A stretch of 54,698 bases of DNA. Source: a virus. The stretch spans positions 1 through 54,698 of the IMG/VR virus record IMGVR_UViG_3300032334_000224; one strand, given 5' to 3'. Within the stretch, counting starts at the first letter, position 1. Each line of letters opens with the position of its first letter. The notes under the pieces were generated by a model. The model searched no databases. It was not told where the DNA came from and worked only from the letters and a program-made list of their open reading frames with translations. Of this stretch, positions 21,520 through 30,734 are shown piece after piece. Made by a program: the position numbers and the translations under genes.

Positions 21520-22693
21520 TTTCTTGTTTCCCTATAGTAGTTGGTTTAATATTTCCCAGATATATCACGCAATAATGCGAATCTAGCCATTGCTTTACTA
21601 GCTGGCTGCTGTTGGGAAATAAGTTATTTGTTACTAACAGTTTAACAGGTTTTTCATCGTGAAACAACCACTTAGCTGGTCTATGATTAAAAATATAAAT
21701 CCTGCCATCTTCAACTTTTCCACCATGCCCGCTTTCGCTGACCCATTGATTGAAGTTATTAGTATCAAGTTCTTTGCTTAATCTAAAACAAACACGGACA
21801 TCTTCTTTTGGTATGTTCGATTTTACTACATCTTCGGAAAATGTTCGAACCCATGCTTGTGCGTCACCGGCCCGATCTAATATAATACATACCTTTCCTT
21901 GAACTTGAGAGCAGAGTGTTAGAAATGTGGTATTGTCTTTTATCCAAAACAGATTTTGATCAGAGGATGCGATTTTTTCCACTAACGGATTTACAACAGC
22001 ATTTGGATTTTTCATATATCTGAATCCCATGCTCTTTGCCAACATCAAATCATGTTCAACAACACCGTTAGCGTTATGAGAAAACCAAGTTTCGGTTTCT
22101 ACATCGGCATTTTTCAAACTTACCCAGTCTGAAGATATTTCAGCAACTGGCAAAATGTCATCTTGTGTCTGCCAAATTTCTTCAACTTCACCTACGGCGA
22201 TCATGAAAGTATCGTCAATATCAAAGTTATGTTTTTTAGCAAACTCGTATAACTGAATGAGATTAAAATCATAGAGATTTAGTATTCTCAACTTTCTTTC
22301 ATGATCCCAAACAGAGCTAAATCTATCAATTTCTTCCTCAAACTCTTTTTTTAGTTGATAAGGAAATCTCAAACATACTACAGGAAGTCCTTGCGGATTT
22401 ATTTCTACAAATATTTTCTTGCTAAGGTCAATGACTCGAAACGGGTTCTTCCATTTAGGTTCTACCAACAGATGTCGATAGTCAAATCCTGCTACAAAAA
22501 TGAGATTTTTGTGTTTTTCTAAGATTTTTAATATGTAGTTGGCCTGTGCTTCTGTAAGCTGTTTGCCAGCCTCAATAAGATTGCAAAAGTTTGTAGCGGC
22601 AGATTTATCAAGGCGATTGATATTGATTCGTTGGTTGTCTGCAAAGTCTAAAAACTCAACAAAAACGTCTTCAATGTATTCAGATGTTAACAT
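21506..22693 (-). CDS. unrecognised 395-aa protein coupled to UvsW
   Basis: Not recognised. The N-terminal helical part has QLTEAQANYILKILEKH, typical of a small helical domain in DNA enzymes. The middle (PVVCLRFPYQLKKEFEEEI and KLRILNLYDFNLIQLYEF) and the C-terminal half resemble alpha/beta folds, with VCIILDRAGDAQAW as a possible Rossmann strand. I see no Walker A motif. Coupling to UvsW by a 14-base overlap and its own sigma70 promoter suggest a replication or recombination accessory, possibly a degenerate helicase-like partner. Confidence 0.6.
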   Translation of the reverse strand: MLTSEYIEDVFVEFLDFADNQRININRLDKSAATNFCNLIEAGKQLTEAQANYILKILEKHKNLIFVAGFDYRHLLVEPKWKNPFRVIDLSKKIFVEINPQGLPVVCLRFPYQLKKEFEEEIDRFSSVWDHERKLRILNLYDFNLIQLYEFAKKHNFDIDDTFMIAVGEVEEIWQTQDDILPVAEISSDWVSLKNADVETETWFSHNANGVVEHDLMLAKSMGFRYMKNPNAVVNPLVEKIASSDQNLFWIKDNTTFLTLCSQVQGKVCIILDRAGDAQAWVRTFSEDVVKSNIPKEDVRVCFRLSKELDTNNFNQWVSESGHGGKVEDGRIYIFNHRPAKWLFHDEKPVKLLVTNNLFPNSSQLVKQWLDSHYCVIYLGNIKPTTIGKQEIVEL

Positions 22694-22699
22694 TTTTAA

Positions 22700-22728
22700 A
22701 GTATAACACTTTAAAAAATGAATGTCAA
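22700..22728 (-). promoter_or_regulatory. sigma70-type promoter of the uvsW unit
   Basis: TTGACA (22728-22723) and TATACT (22705-22700) with 17 bp between, directly before the gene starting at 22693. The mRNA leader would be only a few bases long. Confidence 0.85.
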
Positions 22729-22735
22729 CAAAAAA

Positions 22736-23569
22736 TTACAATTTATTTTTAAGAAGTCTTGATAACGGAATGCCTTGCGATATTTCGTCAACAGTCCATT
22801 CTGTATGACAAAGTTTTGCAAACCATTCAGTTCTGTCTGGTAGTGAAATTTTCTCAAGATTTTCGAAATTTCCAGAGACAGGAGAGGCCAAACTTGAAGA
22901 ATCACAGATCACCGGAATGCCAGCTATTGCTGCCTGTACTGCCGGACCACTGTTGTGATTAATCACGCAATGATAGTTATAAAAAATATCGAAACCGTCA
23001 TAAGTGTTAGGAACACGGTTAGGAGTTTCAAAAATAATTCCTGGAATTTTCAGGGGAAAAAGTGACCGAGGATGGGGTCTTACAATAATTCTTCGATCAG
23101 TAAGTTGCCTAACTTTTGCAACCATGCCTTCAGCCCATTGACGCATGGTAGGTTGACCTTCCCATTGAAGACTTTGTTCATGTTGACAAGCTATGAGAAT
23201 TTCACCTCTTCGTTTTTTCTGTTCAGGCTCCAGAAAAATCCCCAATTTTTCATGGCGATTAGCATCTATGTCATCTGAGTTGCCAAACTCTCCTAACCCG
23301 TTGATGTTATTAAAACATAGTCTCCATGTTTCGCCTCTGCTAAGGTTTCCTACTTCGATAATGATCACTGGTTTGTTTTCAGCTCGACATTTTTCGTAGA
23401 TAGCTTTGTTGGCTAACATGCGTCCCCACCATAAAACTGACCAAATTACCGCTATATCTTCGGCATGATCTACTACTGAATGTCCTAAGGCCGACACCCC
23501 TTGTTCAAAGGCGTCGAACACCGGTCCACTGTTTAATGCGCCGTGCTCTCGATAAAGTTTGAATCTCAT
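22736..23569 (-). CDS. capsule-synthesis-like glycosyltransferase, 277 aa
   Basis: The ATG at 23569 (MRFKLYREHGALNSGPVFDA) is chosen over 23698, which would extend across the divergent gene. Motifs include an RRIIVRPHPRS strand-turn, INHNSGPAVQAAIAGIPVI and a closing LPDRTEWFAKLCHTEWTVDE. These are shared with the genes at 27405, 28282 and 29925, and they resemble the capsule polysaccharide synthesis (KpsC/Capsule_synth) type of GT-B proteins. Probably adds a sugar in the cytoplasm; donor and acceptor unknown. Confidence 0.65.
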   Translation of the reverse strand: MRFKLYREHGALNSGPVFDAFEQGVSALGHSVVDHAEDIAVIWSVLWWGRMLANKAIYEKCRAENKPVIIIEVGNLSRGETWRLCFNNINGLGEFGNSDDIDANRHEKLGIFLEPEQKKRRGEILIACQHEQSLQWEGQPTMRQWAEGMVAKVRQLTDRRIIVRPHPRSLFPLKIPGIIFETPNRVPNTYDGFDIFYNYHCVINHNSGPAVQAAIAGIPVICDSSSLASPVSGNFENLEKISLPDRTEWFAKLCHTEWTVDEISQGIPLSRLLKNKL

Positions 23570-23577
23570 TTTTGCCT

Positions 23578-23585
23578 CATAAATA
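23578..23585 (+). promoter_or_regulatory. T4-type late promoter box
   Basis: CATAAATA on the plus strand, 21 bases before the start at 23607, in the short divergent gap between two glycan genes. Confidence 0.5.
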
Positions 23586-23606
23586 ACAGAGTGTTTAATT
23601 ATAGTT

Positions 23607-23999
23607 ATGAATAAAATCGTAAAACGCCTGACAAAGCTGACAGGAATTCCAAATAACGCAGTTGTAATAGGTACTGGGTTTGGGATAATGTCTGACATAC
23701 TGGAAACCTATAAATCGGTCTTTCTTTTCTCAGATAATCCTCCAACATTTAAATCAAGAACTCTAATATATAGAGAAAACTTTGATGATATTGCACCATT
23801 ATGCGATATCACAGCCATTATTGTAGACCGAGATAAGGTCTACAGCTTGTCACACCTTAGACCCTTGTGGTCTAGAGCAAGACCTGTTATATTTGTTGAA
23901 GGCGATGAAATAATTAACCGAACTGAATCAAAAATATTATGGGACGGCGGTTACCGTCCCGTAGAACAAGTTGGCTTTTGCCACGTATGGAAACTATAA
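23607..23999 (+). CDS. hypothetical protein of the glycan island, 130 aa
   Basis: Alpha/beta protein with an N-terminal VVIGTGFGI turn that resembles a Rossmann strand-loop and a middle segment DITAIIVDRDKVYSL. No catalytic motif is clear. First gene of a five-gene plus-strand operon (two glycosyltransferases, FkbM methyltransferase, epimerase). Role unknown. Confidence 0.55.
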   Translation: MNKIVKRLTKLTGIPNNAVVIGTGFGIMSDILETYKSVFLFSDNPPTFKSRTLIYRENFDDIAPLCDITAIIVDRDKVYSLSHLRPLWSRARPVIFVEGDEIINRTESKILWDGGYRPVEQVGFCHVWKL

Positions 24000-24000
24000 A

Positions 24001-24804
24001 ATGAAAATTGCAGTAGTAACTACCTTTCACCCCGAAGGTTTAAAAAAATATGCTCAGAATATGATTCATAGCTTCTGTGAAAACTGGCCAGAGGAGGTAA
24101 CACTTCATATCTATCCAGAGGAATGCAATCCTGCGATTAGAAATCACAATCATGTGACATTAAAAAGACTAGAAGAAGTGCCAGAACTCAAGGCATTCAA
24201 AGAAAAGTGGCGAGATGTGCCAAAAGCCAACGGAGATGTCAGCGATGACCCTATAAGAAGTAAACGTCGAGACTCTGGAAAGGGATTTAAATGGGATGCT
24301 GTGAGATTTGCTCACAAAGTCTATGCTATTTTTGATTGTGCTAGGACCACAGACGCAGATATCTTGCTATGGATGGATGCAGACATGATTTGTCATAGTC
24401 CGATTACAAAAGAAACTATTTTAAGACTGTGTCCTCCAGAAAAAGATTTGTGTTTCTTAGGCCGCCGGGGAAAATTTAGTGAATGCGGATTGTACTCTAT
24501 GAATTTACGCAGTCCTGCTACTCAAATATTTTTACAGAAGTTTCAGACAATGTATGATCAAGCCGAAACTGGTATTTTTACGCTTGATGAATGGCATGAT
24601 AGTTTTGTTTTTGATGCTGTTCGGTTACAAACCAGTTTGAATGAGTTAGATTGGAGTGGGCATATCATTACTGGTGAAGGGCATCCATTAATTAACAGCG
24701 AATGGGGTGCGTATCTAGATCATCTCAAAGGCAAACGCAAGGATTACGGCAAAAGCCTAGCAACAGATTTAAAAGTTAACAGAAAAGAAGGATATTGGCA
24801 ATGA
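24001..24804 (+). CDS. GT-A-type glycosyltransferase, 267 aa
   Basis: The start at 24001 (MKIAVVTTFHPEGLKKYAQN) follows directly on the upstream stop. The DxD-type motif is LLWMDADM; FKWDAVRFAHK, GRRGKFSECGLYSMN and HDSFVFDAVR match the minus-strand paralog at 17871. Its end overlaps the next start (ATGA). Likely transfers a sugar from a nucleotide donor; acceptor unknown. Confidence 0.75.
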   Translation: MKIAVVTTFHPEGLKKYAQNMIHSFCENWPEEVTLHIYPEECNPAIRNHNHVTLKRLEEVPELKAFKEKWRDVPKANGDVSDDPIRSKRRDSGKGFKWDAVRFAHKVYAIFDCARTTDADILLWMDADMICHSPITKETILRLCPPEKDLCFLGRRGKFSECGLYSMNLRSPATQIFLQKFQTMYDQAETGIFTLDEWHDSFVFDAVRLQTSLNELDWSGHIITGEGHPLINSEWGAYLDHLKGKRKDYGKSLATDLKVNRKEGYWQ

Positions 24805-25448
24805 TAGAATCACATGGATTTTGGTTTCCGGACTATGACACACATTTTCCGAAGATGCTGGCGAAAGGAATGAAGAATGACGGCGTTGCCAGATATCAAT
24901 GGCGGGCTCGAGACGCTGCGATTGAAGCCTGCGATAATAAAAGAATATGTATTGACATTGGAGCCAATGTTGGTCTATGGGCCTGTGACCTTGTTAAATC
25001 TTTTGTAGAAGTTATTGCATTTGAACCAGTGGCAGAGTTTAGAGAATGCTTTGAAAAGAATGTTAAATCGCCTAACTATAAAATAATGCCAGTGGCATTA
25101 GGACGAGAAGAGTCATTTATTGAAATGAATGTGGTTCAAGGTAATACAGGGCACAGTCATATCAATCCGGAGTCATTTGGTAAAGGTACTATTCCATTAA
25201 AAACACTAGATAGTTATAATTTTACCAATGTTGATATGATAAAGATTGATGTCGAAGGATTCGAGGAAGAAATACTAGCAGGTGCAATAAAAACTATTAC
25301 ATTAAATAAACCTGTTATTGTAGTAGAGCAACAGAAGCATGAATACAAAGATGCTATGACTGATTTGCCTTCTATTAAAATCTTAGAAAACATGGGATAT
25401 CGAGTAATCGGACAAGTTAAGAAAGACTGGATACTTAAATGTCAATAA
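24801..25448 (+). CDS. FkbM-family methyltransferase, 215 aa
   Basis: Motif I ICIDIGANVGLWACDL and the family's VDMIKIDVEGFEEEIL block are clear, along with IPLKTLDSYNF just before it. FkbM enzymes O-methylate sugars and related hydroxyls. It is coupled by ATGA to the glycosyltransferase before it, so it likely caps or decorates the same glycan. Confidence 0.85.
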   Translation: MIESHGFWFPDYDTHFPKMLAKGMKNDGVARYQWRARDAAIEACDNKRICIDIGANVGLWACDLVKSFVEVIAFEPVAEFRECFEKNVKSPNYKIMPVALGREESFIEMNVVQGNTGHSHINPESFGKGTIPLKTLDSYNFTNVDMIKIDVEGFEEEILAGAIKTITLNKPVIVVEQQKHEYKDAMTDLPSIKILENMGYRVIGQVKKDWILKCQ

Positions 25449-25461
25449 TAAAGGAGTGACG

Positions 25462-26433
25462 ATGAAAAAAGCATTAGTATTAGGTGGGGGCGGCTTTATT
25501 GGGTCGCATATGGTAAATCGATTAAAGGCAGAAGGGTTTTGGGTAAGAGCTGTGGATTTAAAATACCCAGAGTTTTCAGAAACACAAGCCGACGATTTTA
25601 TTCAAGGGGATCTCAGAGATCCTGTTGTTTGTAGATCTGCAGTTGATCAAAAGTTTGATGAGGTATATCAGTTCGCAGCCGACATGGGTGGCGCTGGTTT
25701 TGTTTTCACTGGAGAAAATGATGCTGATATTATGCATAATTCAGCACTTATTAACCTCAATGTCTTGGAAGCATGTTTAAGACGCAACAGCAAAAAAATA
25801 TTTTATTCAGGATCTGCCTGCATGTATCCTGAACACAATCAAATGGATCCTGACAATCCTAACTGCGAAGAAAGCAGTGCTTACCCTGCAAATCCTGATA
25901 GTGAATACGGATGGGAAAAGTTATTCAGCGAAAGATTGTACATGGCATTCGCAAGAAACTATGGTTTTGAATCACGCATTGCAAGATATCATAATATCTT
26001 CGGTCCGGAAGGCACATGGCAAGGCGGCAGAGAAAAAGCACCTGCGGCTATATGTAGAAAAGTTGCTATGGCAGCAGATGGAGATGAGATTGAAATCTGG
26101 GGTGATGGTAAACAGACTAGATCTTTTCTAATCATTGACGAATGCATCGAAGGATCTTTAAAACTAATGAGGTCTGATTTTATGGGTCCTGTAAATATCG
26201 GGTCTGATGAAATGGTAACTATCAATCAGTTAGTTGATATGGTTGCTGAGGTTGCTGGTAAACAGATTATTAAAAACCATATCCCTGGACCAGAGGGTGT
26301 TAGAGGAAGAAACTCCGACAATAATCTAATAAAAGAGAAACTAGGATGGGCTCCTAGCAACTCTTTGAAATGGGGCTTAGAAAAAACATATCCTTGGATC
26401 CTAGAACAGATTAACAGAGGTAAAAATGCATAA
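25462..26433 (+). CDS. GDP-mannose 3,5-epimerase-like SDR enzyme, 323 aa
   Basis: The ATG at 25462 is chosen, with GGAG about five bases upstream. The NAD-binding loop is LGGGGFIGSH (residues 7-16), the catalytic pair is in YGWEK, and a Ser/Cys-containing SGSACMYPE precedes it. DMGGAGFVF and the signature HNIFGPEGTWQGGREKAPAA match GDP-D-mannose 3',5'-epimerase (GME), which makes GDP-L-galactose and GDP-L-gulose. It would supply an unusual sugar donor to nearby glycosyltransferases. A general nucleotide-sugar epimerase is the fallback. Confidence 0.82.
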   Translation: MKKALVLGGGGFIGSHMVNRLKAEGFWVRAVDLKYPEFSETQADDFIQGDLRDPVVCRSAVDQKFDEVYQFAADMGGAGFVFTGENDADIMHNSALINLNVLEACLRRNSKKIFYSGSACMYPEHNQMDPDNPNCEESSAYPANPDSEYGWEKLFSERLYMAFARNYGFESRIARYHNIFGPEGTWQGGREKAPAAICRKVAMAADGDEIEIWGDGKQTRSFLIIDECIEGSLKLMRSDFMGPVNIGSDEMVTINQLVDMVAEVAGKQIIKNHIPGPEGVRGRNSDNNLIKEKLGWAPSNSLKWGLEKTYPWILEQINRGKNA

Positions 26434-27418
26434 ACCCACATTAGTTATTGTCGGCGGCCATATTGATCGGCTTATGTCGTTTGGCTTTGACGAGTGTTGG
26501 AAAGAAGTAGCAACAAAATATTTTAACTTCGAACACTACGAAGAAAACAAAACATATGACAGGGCTACTACTTTCTTAATGATGGCTCAGGCATATCTTG
26601 ATCCAGGAATACGTGAAAGTTTTAAAGATAAGAAAGTTATTATTGACTTAACATGGGAAGGTAAGTATGCCAAATGGGGCGAAACGTATATTAACAAAGA
26701 ACCCCATCATATTGTGTTATACGGAAGTTATTCACCAATCGAAGAACCGGGTGCTGTATTTTCTCCAAACTTCTTTTGGTATAATACCAGCTTGGCTAAT
26801 ATCTTCAGAGGCTATCACAAGTATGTTCCTAACAGAAACTATTCTAAAAAGTTTCTCATGCCTATCGGAAGAAAACGCCAATGGAGAGATCGAGTAGTCG
26901 ACATGCTTGAACCCTATCTCGATGATGCATATTGGAGTTATCAGAGAAGAGACAAAGCATTACCGGACGATCAAGTGACAAAACGATATGACATTTATTT
27001 TCAAAATCCTATGTGGTATGACGATACTTGTTTTAGTCTTGTGCTAGAATCGTTAACTACTCAAACTATTACACACGAATCTCCAATTTTTCTAACAGAA
27101 AAAATGTTTAAACCGTTTAGTGGTCAGCAACCGTATATGGTTGTGTCCGCAGCTAACACATTGAAATTTTTATCAGATCAGGGATTCGAAACTTATGATA
27201 ACCTGTTCAATGAACAGTACGACATCGAAACAGACTTTGAGAAAAAGATGAACATCATAGTTGATAACATAAAAAACTATGAAAAAGGTCCTCATGATGC
27301 TATTACATTAGAAAAGATAGATCATAACTTTAATAGATTTTATGATGTAGAAACTATTACAGCAGGGTTTGAAAGAGAACTTGTAAACCCTATATACAAA
27401 TACATCAACTCAAATTAG
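26426..27418 (+). CDS. glycosyltransferase-like protein, 330 aa
   Basis: The C-terminal part carries the phage-typical block ESPIFLTEKMFKPF and then QQPYMVVSAANTLKFLSDQ with GFETYDNLFNEQYD. This pattern is shared with GT10/exostosin-like transferases that use a nucleotide sugar. The N-terminal half is alpha/beta with no DxD motif. It overlaps the epimerase gene by eight bases and the convergent minus gene by 14. Substrate unknown. Confidence 0.6.
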   Translation: MHKPTLVIVGGHIDRLMSFGFDECWKEVATKYFNFEHYEENKTYDRATTFLMMAQAYLDPGIRESFKDKKVIIDLTWEGKYAKWGETYINKEPHHIVLYGSYSPIEEPGAVFSPNFFWYNTSLANIFRGYHKYVPNRNYSKKFLMPIGRKRQWRDRVVDMLEPYLDDAYWSYQRRDKALPDDQVTKRYDIYFQNPMWYDDTCFSLVLESLTTQTITHESPIFLTEKMFKPFSGQQPYMVVSAANTLKFLSDQGFETYDNLFNEQYDIETDFEKKMNIIVDNIKNYEKGPHDAITLEKIDHNFNRFYDVETITAGFERELVNPIYKYINSN

Positions 27419-28316
27419 GTCGTAGCAAGCATAGGCGTTCTCGCATAAAACGCCATGCTTCGCCAAATGCGATCTCTTCTTCGTTCCAATGACTTTGAGA
27501 AATCCTATTAACCCATTCTTCTCTGTCAAATAAAATAGGATTTTCTATCGTTGATAGATCTGTATTGCAAATAGGGTTTGTCTGGCTTCTATAACTTTCA
27601 GGATCAGTGACAAACGCAGGAACACCATTTATAAGACTGGCAACTCCTGGACTGCTATTATATGTTATAGTAGCATGTGCTTTATAGAAATCTTCTACAA
27701 TAGTTGCATTAGTGCTGATCTTATAATCATTGCTGAATCTTAGTTGTTCTTGTTTTCTGTCACCTGGATGTTTTCTAACTACTATAGGCCTGTCAGTGTA
27801 TTGTCTAATAGCAGCAACAGTATTATCAAGCCATGTCTGTACATTAGTACCATCCATACTCCATCCGTCGACTCGTTGTAGGCATATGAGGATATGACGA
27901 CCTTTACTGTATGGTTTTAGTTCAATATCTAGTTTTCGACTTATTGATTCCCATCGAGTGTTATCTATTTTATTGTCAAAATAGAAACCGGTATGTGGAA
28001 ATATTCCGTTAAGACTGTATCTAAGATAATAGTTTGCTAGATTGGGGTTTGCAAACTGAAATAAGTTACTATCAATGATGATAGTATTTTCGTTATTGTC
28101 TAATACATTTCGACGCAGTTGTAGGTGTGCAGATGCAACGTCTCTATGAACAAATCCCTGTAATAACGCAACATCTGCATCAACTAATCTGTGATCAGTA
28201 ACATACTCAACAGTGTCGCCAAGAATAGATATCCCTTGACCGAATCGTCTAAGGGCTGCGATTTTAATTTCGCTTTTATTTTTAGGTACTGCTGCCAGAT
28301 ATATTGCTATTTTCAC
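27405..28316 (-). CDS. capsule-synthesis-like glycosyltransferase, 303 aa
   Basis: Carries the four-gene family pattern: TWLDNTVAAIRQYTDRPIVV, RKHPGD, ITYNSSPGVASLINGVPAFV, then an IENPILFDREEWVNRISQSHW block. This suggests a GT-B fold like KpsC or CDP-glycerol transferases. It follows the fused glycosyltransferase with a 35-base overlap. Probably cytoplasmic; sugar unknown. Confidence 0.65.
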   Translation of the reverse strand: MKIAIYLAAVPKNKSEIKIAALRRFGQGISILGDTVEYVTDHRLVDADVALLQGFVHRDVASAHLQLRRNVLDNNENTIIIDSNLFQFANPNLANYYLRYSLNGIFPHTGFYFDNKIDNTRWESISRKLDIELKPYSKGRHILICLQRVDGWSMDGTNVQTWLDNTVAAIRQYTDRPIVVRKHPGDRKQEQLRFSNDYKISTNATIVEDFYKAHATITYNSSPGVASLINGVPAFVTDPESYRSQTNPICNTDLSTIENPILFDREEWVNRISQSHWNEEEIAFGEAWRFMRERLCLLRPNLS

Positions 28317-29928
28317 TTAGGATTCCCCATGCGGTGCCATCTCTCATTTCTAGTTCTGTAAACTGACTGTATGCTAAATGGCATGCCCAGTTAAACACTT
28401 CATCCTTAGAAGGAATGTATGGTCTTTCTATTTCGGCTAAAGATTTAGAACACAATGAATGCGCAGCATTGGGACCAAGTGTGATTGCTGGTTTGCCGAG
28501 TAGCAATGCCTCAGTGGCCGCAATACTATTAAAAGTTACTAAGCAATGAACATTATTATCTAGGGCCTGTGCTAGTGTATTAGTATGAACTCTCGCAGAT
28601 CTACCTTGTTTTAATCTAATAACGATCGGTCTATCAGTGTGTTGCTTGATAGTATTAACAGTTTCTTCCATCCACTGCTCGAGATCTAAATCAAAGAATG
28701 CCATAACTTTAGCACTAGGTGGACATACTAAAATATCACGTCCTGGTCTAAACTTTTTCAGTTTGACACCACATCTCTCAAATCTATCTGCAGGACGCTC
28801 GATCACAGGATAGATATTTTGTAAGTGATTTTTTGTACAGCGATGATATGTTTTCTTTTTGCCGTTGCCAAAATATCCAGTGTCAATATAATAGAAATCT
28901 CTTTTCTTTTCCCAACAGTCATGTATCTGTTTTCGTTTAGCAATGCCACGTATAACCACAGGAGTTGTGTCATTTTCTACTTTACTATATGTGGTAATCT
29001 GGCCGCCTGATCCCATGATGAACCCGTACAGCCACGGATCATATACTGCACCTTTTTCAGCGTATCTAAATTCGCTATCAATAGCTTGGATGTTGTTGTT
29101 CTGCACTTTACTAATTTCCTCTAATAGAGTTTCCTTGGTTGTACTGTAATATTCATTTTTCGGATCAACTCGATACTCGATTAGTTTATCTATCACAGAG
29201 TTAATAGCTGGAGGGAGGTGAGCATACTTATGCGGTACTGGAGGTGATATCAAAGAGCGTTCGTATACATTTCTTTCTCTTTCCCAAAGAGCTCCATACT
29301 CACAATGTGCATAGTTGTCAAACCAAGGACCGCCTTCAGTATAGTGTATGGCCATAGGAATACCATTTTGCGGTTGTTTATAATGCCCTACTAGCCAGTT
29401 CCATTGATGGCTAATATCTCCGATCTCGTGATCTTCTAACCAACTAAATCTATGTAGGAATTGTCCATCCTGTGAGTTAACTTGTTCCGGAGTAAGGCCC
29501 TGTTTATTTTTTGGATGTCCGCAGTTAATTAACATTAGCGAGCTCCAGTTTTTACGTGGATACGGCAACTGTTGTTGTCCGTCCATCTTTGTTCCGGCTG
29601 GAGGATTGTAATCATGCTTAACAACCATCACTGCATATCGTTCATCTTTAAGATCAAATAAGTGTTTGACATCTTCAAGGAACAGGAAATCACAGTCGCA
29701 AAAAATAGCCCACCCTTCGTAGTTCATAAGATACGGCACTAAGAATCTAGTAAATGTAAACTCTGTAGAACTCATAGGATCTACTTCTCTGGTGTAGATT
29801 CCTTGCTCTCTCAACTCATCTTGCTTTAAAGGTATAACTTCTGCAGAATCTCGTCTTCTAATAATGCTGCTTCGACATACCTGATAAGCAATATCTTCGC
29901 GACTATCCCAACCAACAAAAATTTTCAT
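28282..29928 (-). CDS. bifunctional glycosyltransferase fusion, 548 aa
   Basis: The start at 29928 (MKIFVGWDSREDIAYQVCRS) overlaps the upstream stop (ATGA); a longer frame from 30015 would run into that gene. Residues 1-235 form a GT-A domain with the DxD motif WAIFCDCDFLFLED and a late HYTEGGPWF. Residues from about 300 to the end are a capsule-synthesis-like domain (LEQWMEETVNTIKQHTDRPI and LVTFNSIAATEALLLGKPAI). The C-terminal half is about as similar to the separate gene at 29925 as expected of paralogs. Two sequential sugar transfers by one polypeptide are inferred. Confidence 0.75.
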   Translation of the reverse strand: MKIFVGWDSREDIAYQVCRSSIIRRRDSAEVIPLKQDELREQGIYTREVDPMSSTEFTFTRFLVPYLMNYEGWAIFCDCDFLFLEDVKHLFDLKDERYAVMVVKHDYNPPAGTKMDGQQQLPYPRKNWSSLMLINCGHPKNKQGLTPEQVNSQDGQFLHRFSWLEDHEIGDISHQWNWLVGHYKQPQNGIPMAIHYTEGGPWFDNYAHCEYGALWERERNVYERSLISPPVPHKYAHLPPAINSVIDKLIEYRVDPKNEYYSTTKETLLEEISKVQNNNIQAIDSEFRYAEKGAVYDPWLYGFIMGSGGQITTYSKVENDTTPVVIRGIAKRKQIHDCWEKKRDFYYIDTGYFGNGKKKTYHRCTKNHLQNIYPVIERPADRFERCGVKLKKFRPGRDILVCPPSAKVMAFFDLDLEQWMEETVNTIKQHTDRPIVIRLKQGRSARVHTNTLAQALDNNVHCLVTFNSIAATEALLLGKPAITLGPNAAHSLCSKSLAEIERPYIPSKDEVFNWACHLAYSQFTELEMRDGTAWGILSENSNISGSST

Positions 29929-30734
29929 ATTGTTTCTTCTTCTAACATTGTTTTGGCTTTGCCATTTTTTAATTCTGATACATGGAACTGGCCATAGGCT
30001 AAATGGCAGGCCCACTGATATATTTTATCCATTTCTGGATAATATGGGTTTTCGATTTGAGTTAAATCTTGACTAGATACTGGACTAGCTGCATTGCATG
30101 GAGCGAGAGTAAATGTAGGTATACCGTACATTACTGCTTCTGTGGCAGCATTTGAGTTGAATGTCACTAATGCAAATACATCATTATCGAGAGCATTTTT
30201 TAATGTATCTGTCTGTACTCTATCTATTCTATTCGGCGCCCGCTCTCTTACTTCTACAGGACGATCTGTATGTTGTTTTATAATGTTAACAGTGTCAATG
30301 ACCCATTGTTCTAAATCAATATCATAGAACTTACAGGGCTTTATATCTGGCTTAGCGATTAAAATCTTGCGACCATCTTTTTTCCACGGAGTTAACTTTT
30401 TTCCAAACTGTTCCCAACGATCGCTGGGTCTTGGTACTATTTCTCCGTGTTGTAGATTGTTTTTAACTATTCGATGCCAATACTTCCACCCATTGGGATT
30501 GGCTGTTGTTTTTTCATTACCAAAGTATCCAGTGTCCATATAAAAGAAATCTCGTTGGTCGGCCCAACACTGTTTCATGATTTTATGTTTTAGGATACCA
30601 CGCAATGCGATTGGATCTGTGCTGTCGCTGTAGTTAAAATATTCAGTATTAACAGGCACGGCGTTATCAGCTGTTGCCATGGCGTTGATGTATTCATCTG
30701 TGCCGTCTTTGCTGAGGTAGATCCACTTTCTCAT
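29925..30734 (-). CDS. capsule-synthesis-like glycosyltransferase, 269 aa
   Basis: Shares DFFYMDTGYFGN, EQWVIDTVNIIKQHTDRP, LVTFNSNAATEAVMYGIPTF and YQWACHLAYGQF with the C-terminal domain of the fused neighbour, so it is a stand-alone paralog by duplication. It retains Asn-Ser and Gly-Ile-Pro turns typical of the GT-B C-terminal half. Coupled by ATGA to the fusion gene downstream and by four bases to the cytidylyltransferase fusion upstream. Confidence 0.65.
   Translation of the reverse strand: MRKWIYLSKDGTDEYINAMATADNAVPVNTEYFNYSDSTDPIALRGILKHKIMKQCWADQRDFFYMDTGYFGNEKTTANPNGWKYWHRIVKNNLQHGEIVPRPSDRWEQFGKKLTPWKKDGRKILIAKPDIKPCKFYDIDLEQWVIDTVNIIKQHTDRPVEVRERAPNRIDRVQTDTLKNALDNDVFALVTFNSNAATEAVMYGIPTFTLAPCNAASPVSSQDLTQIENPYYPEMDKIYQWACHLAYGQFHVSELKNGKAKTMLEEETI

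Noticed and set aside
23570-23698. Longer N-terminus for the glycosyltransferase at 22736
   Set aside because: The extra 43 residues would cover the divergent start at 23607 and the late box, and paralogs start near the shorter ATG.
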